A stretch of 9,849 nucleotides of DNA from an uncultured Johnsonella sp. Lineage in GTDB: Bacteria > Bacillota > Clostridia > Lachnospirales > Lachnospiraceae. Where the stretch lies: the NCBI GenBank assembly GCA_905373785.1, contig CAJPUK010000084.1, positions 1 through 9,849 of the forward strand. The letters run 5' to 3'. Position numbers and translations under genes: made by a program. This document shows, one piece after another, positions 6,877-9,849 of this stretch (position 1 is its first letter; every line of letters starts with the position of its first letter). The notes under the pieces are model-generated. The model was not told the DNA's origin and did not search any database. It worked only from the letters and a program-made list of their open reading frames with translations.

Positions 6877-9381
6877 TTAAATCTCTTTTATATCACTGTT
6901 TAAATCATCATTAAGTATCTTCTTGGTACTGCTTCTAATTGCCAATATAACGCCCAATATTATTACTCCGAATATTAGTATGATCGGCACATAATTTAAG
7001 TTAAATATTATCTCTTTACAAATAAAGCCAAGTTCATACTCGCTTCTATAAGAACGCACAAGGATAGCTGATATAAATACTGCAATATAGCATATGGCTA
7101 CATATCTAAACAATATACCGGTCTCTCCGTAAATCATTTTTTTAATCTGCTTATTTGTCATTCCTGCCGTAGAAAGCAGTTGAAATTCTCTTTTTCTTGC
7201 CCTTAAATTGCCATGAAAACTGTTGTATGCATTTGAAAGAGCAAGTATTATAAGTATAATTTGTATTCCGAAATTCAAGATATGCTCATTTCGCAATTGT
7301 TCCTCTATAGCTGCCTGTTTTAGTATATCATTACTTGTTGAACGGTCACTTTTAGGAATGTACGAAGATATAATTCGCTCACAATTATCAGATACCTTGT
7401 CTAAGTTTTTCTTAGCTTTAAGCTTAATATTATAATATCTTGTCGGATCGGCTTTATCTTGCCCGTATTCTTCAATAAATTTTTCAAGATTTTCCATTGT
7501 AGTAAATACATATATCCCCTTTTGATTCTGTGCCTCTAAGTCAAAAGGAAAATCTTTTATATAAGCATCAATATGAATAGACATCTTTTTTCCATTTGTG
7601 TTATAGCGAAGTACAAGGTCTTTATTATCACTGTTTGTCAAACTGATATATTTTCTAAATGAATACGGCGTGTTATTTTTTTCAGGTGTTTTATTCAATA
7701 GAATATATTTTGCATCTTTACCCAATTTATTTATATAAATCACTTTATCAAAATCCTGTTTATGAAGAGCTATAATATTTACATACATATCTTCTGCACT
7801 TTTATTACCTGATTCAAAAGCATTTTTTAATTCATCTGAATAAAATCCTTTATTGTCGCTCAAATAAAATTTAAAGCTCTTGTCCTCATAAACATGTATC
7901 TCATCAATTTCATCTAACAGATACAGTTCACTGAGTAATTGTTTATTTATTTGCATGTCCGTAAATATCTGTGACTGAAAGTTGTATTGTTCTTTATGTT
8001 TTCCGTAAATTTCATCAACAGTCCTATAAGATTGGGAGACTAATACCAATGTCATAACCATAGCTGATAATAGCATTGCAAATATAATTGTTTTATAAGT
8101 TGAACTGTAAGCTTTAAAATAATCTCTTGCTAAAGTCCTCTCAACCTTGCCGGATATTCTTGATTTTCCATATTTTATTTTTTTGTCGGCAATCCCTGTT
8201 AGTCCCTCGATTACATTAAGTTTTGCACTCTTTCCAGCCGGCATAATTGCAGATAAATATACGGTTATAAAAGCTAAAACTACAATAAGAAACAATGTTG
8301 AAAAAGAAAGAGAAACTAAGTGAAACTTTGCAGTCCTCATTTTTTCTTCGAAAATATCCGACATTTTTTTATAACTTATCAGGTTATTTAACCACATGAA
8401 ATATAATAATAAATTTGCCGTTAGATACGATACCGCAGTGCCTGCTAAAACCGGAAATATACCAATTTTAATTGCTTTTAGACTTATCATACTTCTAACT
8501 TGCTTTTGTGTCATTCCTACACTCTTTAACAAGGCTAATTCTTTTATATCTCTATTGTTCCATACATTAAAAGCTCCGTAGATCATAACAGCAAATAGTA
8601 AAACCAATACCATGCAGGCTCCGTAAGTTTCAACCCACTCTGCCATTACAGATTTAGGTGGAATAATACCGGATGGATAAATCATTTCATACTCTAAAAT
8701 ATCTTTATTAAAATACAATCTTCCGGTATCCAAAGATTTACTGTAATCAATTTGAAAATCCTCTAAAATATTTTTCGTCAGTTTATATGTATCTCGTGGG
8801 CTTTTATACCAAATAAACACTTCAATGCCGTCTGAATTATTAAAGATATTTTCTTGGCTTTCATCATTCAAAATTCCAATCAAAGCACTTTCTTCAAAAC
8901 TGCTTTCATAATCACGATATTCACCGACAAAAGTATACTCTTTTCCTGCCACCTTCAGTTTAGAGCCTATTTTATAATCTTTATTTTTTTTGAAAAAACG
9001 AGTTGGAGCAATCAATTCTTTGGCAGAATTTGCATTTCTGCCATAAACAATCTCAAATCCCTTTAAGTCCTTAAAGTATTCCCCTTTCTCAATAATTACT
9101 GCATTCAAATCGGTTGAAATAAACTTATCAAAAGAGACTTTTTTAATATCATCATTTTCCAATAACTTTTGCATCATCATTTTATTTACATCTGTAAGAG
9201 AAACTTGATAGTCTCCTACAGTAGAAACTATTTCATGATGCTGCTCTTCTTTAAGGCTTCCAATAATAAAAATAATAGTACCAAGTAAAATGACTGCTAA
9301 AAAAATAGATAATTTAGTTGCAAGTATATCCTTTTTATTGGTATTTATCTGAGAATAACAGAGTTCATTAATTATTTTCAT
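6877..9381 (-). CDS. ABC transporter permease, double FtsX-type
   Basis: This is an 834-residue membrane protein of the MacB/FtsX (type VII) permease class. It probably exports or extracts a peptide, lipid or antibiotic, or transmits force across the membrane. Predicted membrane helices fall near residues 20-42, 253-275, 302-330, 355-380, 430-449, 700-718, 756-775 and 793-815. That makes two 4-helix units, each with a large external domain (about 43-252 and 450-699). Each unit carries the FtsX signature: ELALLKSVGMTQKQVRSMI (281-299) and EFQLLSTAGMTNKQIKKMI (732-750). So one chain contains both half-transporters that MacB supplies as two. Its ATG overlaps the ATPase gene by 14 bases and GGAGG lies 5 bases upstream. 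Substrate is not readable from sequence. The layout differs from BceB, which has 10 helices and one large external loop, and no two-component genes are in view. A terminator follows the stop codon. Confidence 0.9.
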   Translation of the reverse strand: MKIINELCYSQINTNKKDILATKLSIFLAVILLGTIIFIIGSLKEEQHHEIVSTVGDYQVSLTDVNKMMMQKLLENDDIKKVSFDKFISTDLNAVIIEKGEYFKDLKGFEIVYGRNANSAKELIAPTRFFKKNKDYKIGSKLKVAGKEYTFVGEYRDYESSFEESALIGILNDESQENIFNNSDGIEVFIWYKSPRDTYKLTKNILEDFQIDYSKSLDTGRLYFNKDILEYEMIYPSGIIPPKSVMAEWVETYGACMVLVLLFAVMIYGAFNVWNNRDIKELALLKSVGMTQKQVRSMISLKAIKIGIFPVLAGTAVSYLTANLLLYFMWLNNLISYKKMSDIFEEKMRTAKFHLVSLSFSTLFLIVVLAFITVYLSAIMPAGKSAKLNVIEGLTGIADKKIKYGKSRISGKVERTLARDYFKAYSSTYKTIIFAMLLSAMVMTLVLVSQSYRTVDEIYGKHKEQYNFQSQIFTDMQINKQLLSELYLLDEIDEIHVYEDKSFKFYLSDNKGFYSDELKNAFESGNKSAEDMYVNIIALHKQDFDKVIYINKLGKDAKYILLNKTPEKNNTPYSFRKYISLTNSDNKDLVLRYNTNGKKMSIHIDAYIKDFPFDLEAQNQKGIYVFTTMENLEKFIEEYGQDKADPTRYYNIKLKAKKNLDKVSDNCERIISSYIPKSDRSTSNDILKQAAIEEQLRNEHILNFGIQIILIILALSNAYNSFHGNLRARKREFQLLSTAGMTNKQIKKMIYGETGILFRYVAICYIAVFISAILVRSYRSEYELGFICKEIIFNLNYVPIILIFGVIILGVILAIRSSTKKILNDDLNSDIKEI

Positions 9382-9849
9382 AATCCCCTCCCTCTATTTT
9401 ATTTAATTTTCCGTCAACCATTCTATATACTTTATCACATGAATTAGCCACTTTTTCATCATGGGTAATAATCATAACAGTTGACTCGAAGCGCTTATTT
9501 ACAAGCCTAAATAAAGAAATTATTTCTTCTGAATTTCTTCTGTCCAAGTTGCCTGTAGGTTCATCTGCCAATACGATAGCAGGTCTGGTAAGAAGACTTC
9601 TTGCAATAGCTGCTCTTTGTTGCTCACCGCCGGACAACTGCTTTGGAAATCGCTCAAGTTTTTCTTCTATTCCCAATGTAGATATAATCTCATCAAAATA
9701 ATTTTTATCTTCTCTTTTATTATCAAGAAGCAACGGTAATAATATATTCTTTCTAACACTGATATTAGGGAGCAAATTGAAAAACTGGTAAATCACACCT
9801 ATATTTCTTCTACGAAAAACTGTAAGCTCTTCTTTACCCAGTTTTGTTA
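9368..9849 (-). CDS. ABC transporter ATP-binding protein, MacB/LolD-like (5' end outside window)
   Basis: This is the ATPase that drives the adjacent FtsX-type permease. About 159 codons are visible, open from the window edge to the stop at 9368. The frame reads through an internal GTG at 9796, with KLGKEELTVFRRRNIGVIYQ upstream matching the family, so that GTG is not the start. Numbered in the visible fragment: Q-loop VIYQFFNLLP (Q21), signature LSGGEQQ (71-77), Walker B IVLADEP (91-97, E96 catalytic), D-loop GNLD, and H-loop MIITHDE (H129). FRR.NIG..FQ.FNLLP and LADEPTGNLD are typical of the LolD/MacB/BceA group of ATPases. Walker A must lie beyond 9849. The stop codon overlaps the permease start by 14 bases, so the two form an operon with coupled translation, and the promoter is outside the window. 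Confidence 0.94.
   Translation of the reverse strand, partial: TKLGKEELTVFRRRNIGVIYQFFNLLPNISVRKNILLPLLLDNKREDKNYFDEIISTLGIEEKLERFPKQLSGGEQQRAAIARSLLTRPAIVLADEPTGNLDRRNSEEIISLFRLVNKRFESTVMIITHDEKVANSCDKVYRMVDGKLNKIEGGDYENN

Noticed and set aside
6872..6884. AGATTT-T-AAATCT palindrome over the permease stop codon
   Set aside because: It is short, AT-only in its inner part and probably chance in this composition. The stronger terminator is just beyond it.
9794..9796. GTG at 9796 as the start of the ABC ATPase
   Set aside because: The frame stays open to the window edge and upstream codons give the family segment FRRRNIG before the Q-loop. The gene is truncated by the window, not started here.

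Overview
The window looks like a low-GC Gram-positive chromosome of the Clostridia, most like a Lachnospiraceae-type anaerobe. The reasons are the AddAB (rather than RecBCD) recombination nuclease, strong AGGAGG-type ribosome sites, AT-rich codons and FtsX-type ABC exporters. The genus cannot be fixed from the sequence alone.

Layout: (1) 1-3554, minus strand, holds the addB-addA operon for double-strand-break end processing. addB is complete and only the first 44 codons of addA are in the window. (2) 3555-3732 is a compact divergent control region with back-to-back promoter candidates and a perfect 7+7 inverted repeat next to pncB. (3) 3733-5184, plus strand, is pncB, nicotinate phosphoribosyltransferase, for NAD salvage. 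(4) 5185-5641 has no credible gene. It holds a large composite repeat: an imperfect palindrome of about 195 bp, flanked by one repeat array on the left (3 copies) and another on the right (5 copies). Both arrays carry the same core in opposite orientation. (5) 5642-6673, plus strand, is an S66 peptidase of the MccF/LD-carboxypeptidase type whose nucleophile position reads Thr instead of Ser. (6) 6674-6876 holds a degenerate direct repeat and a bidirectional terminator between convergent genes. (7) 6877-9849, minus strand, is a two-gene ABC exporter: a large double-FtsX permease overlapped by a MacB/LolD-like ATPase whose 5' end, with the Walker A motif, lies outside the window.

The left half (addAB, pncB) is housekeeping. 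The right half (S66 peptidase, ABC exporter) is accessory in character, and the repeat block sits at the boundary. S66/MccF proteins and FtsX-type exporters can both take part in peptide-antibiotic or cell-wall functions. The two are convergent here and separated by a terminator, so a joint role is only a possibility. The most unusual item is the composite palindrome/tandem-repeat element, whose last repeat copy supplies the ribosome-binding region of the S66 gene.
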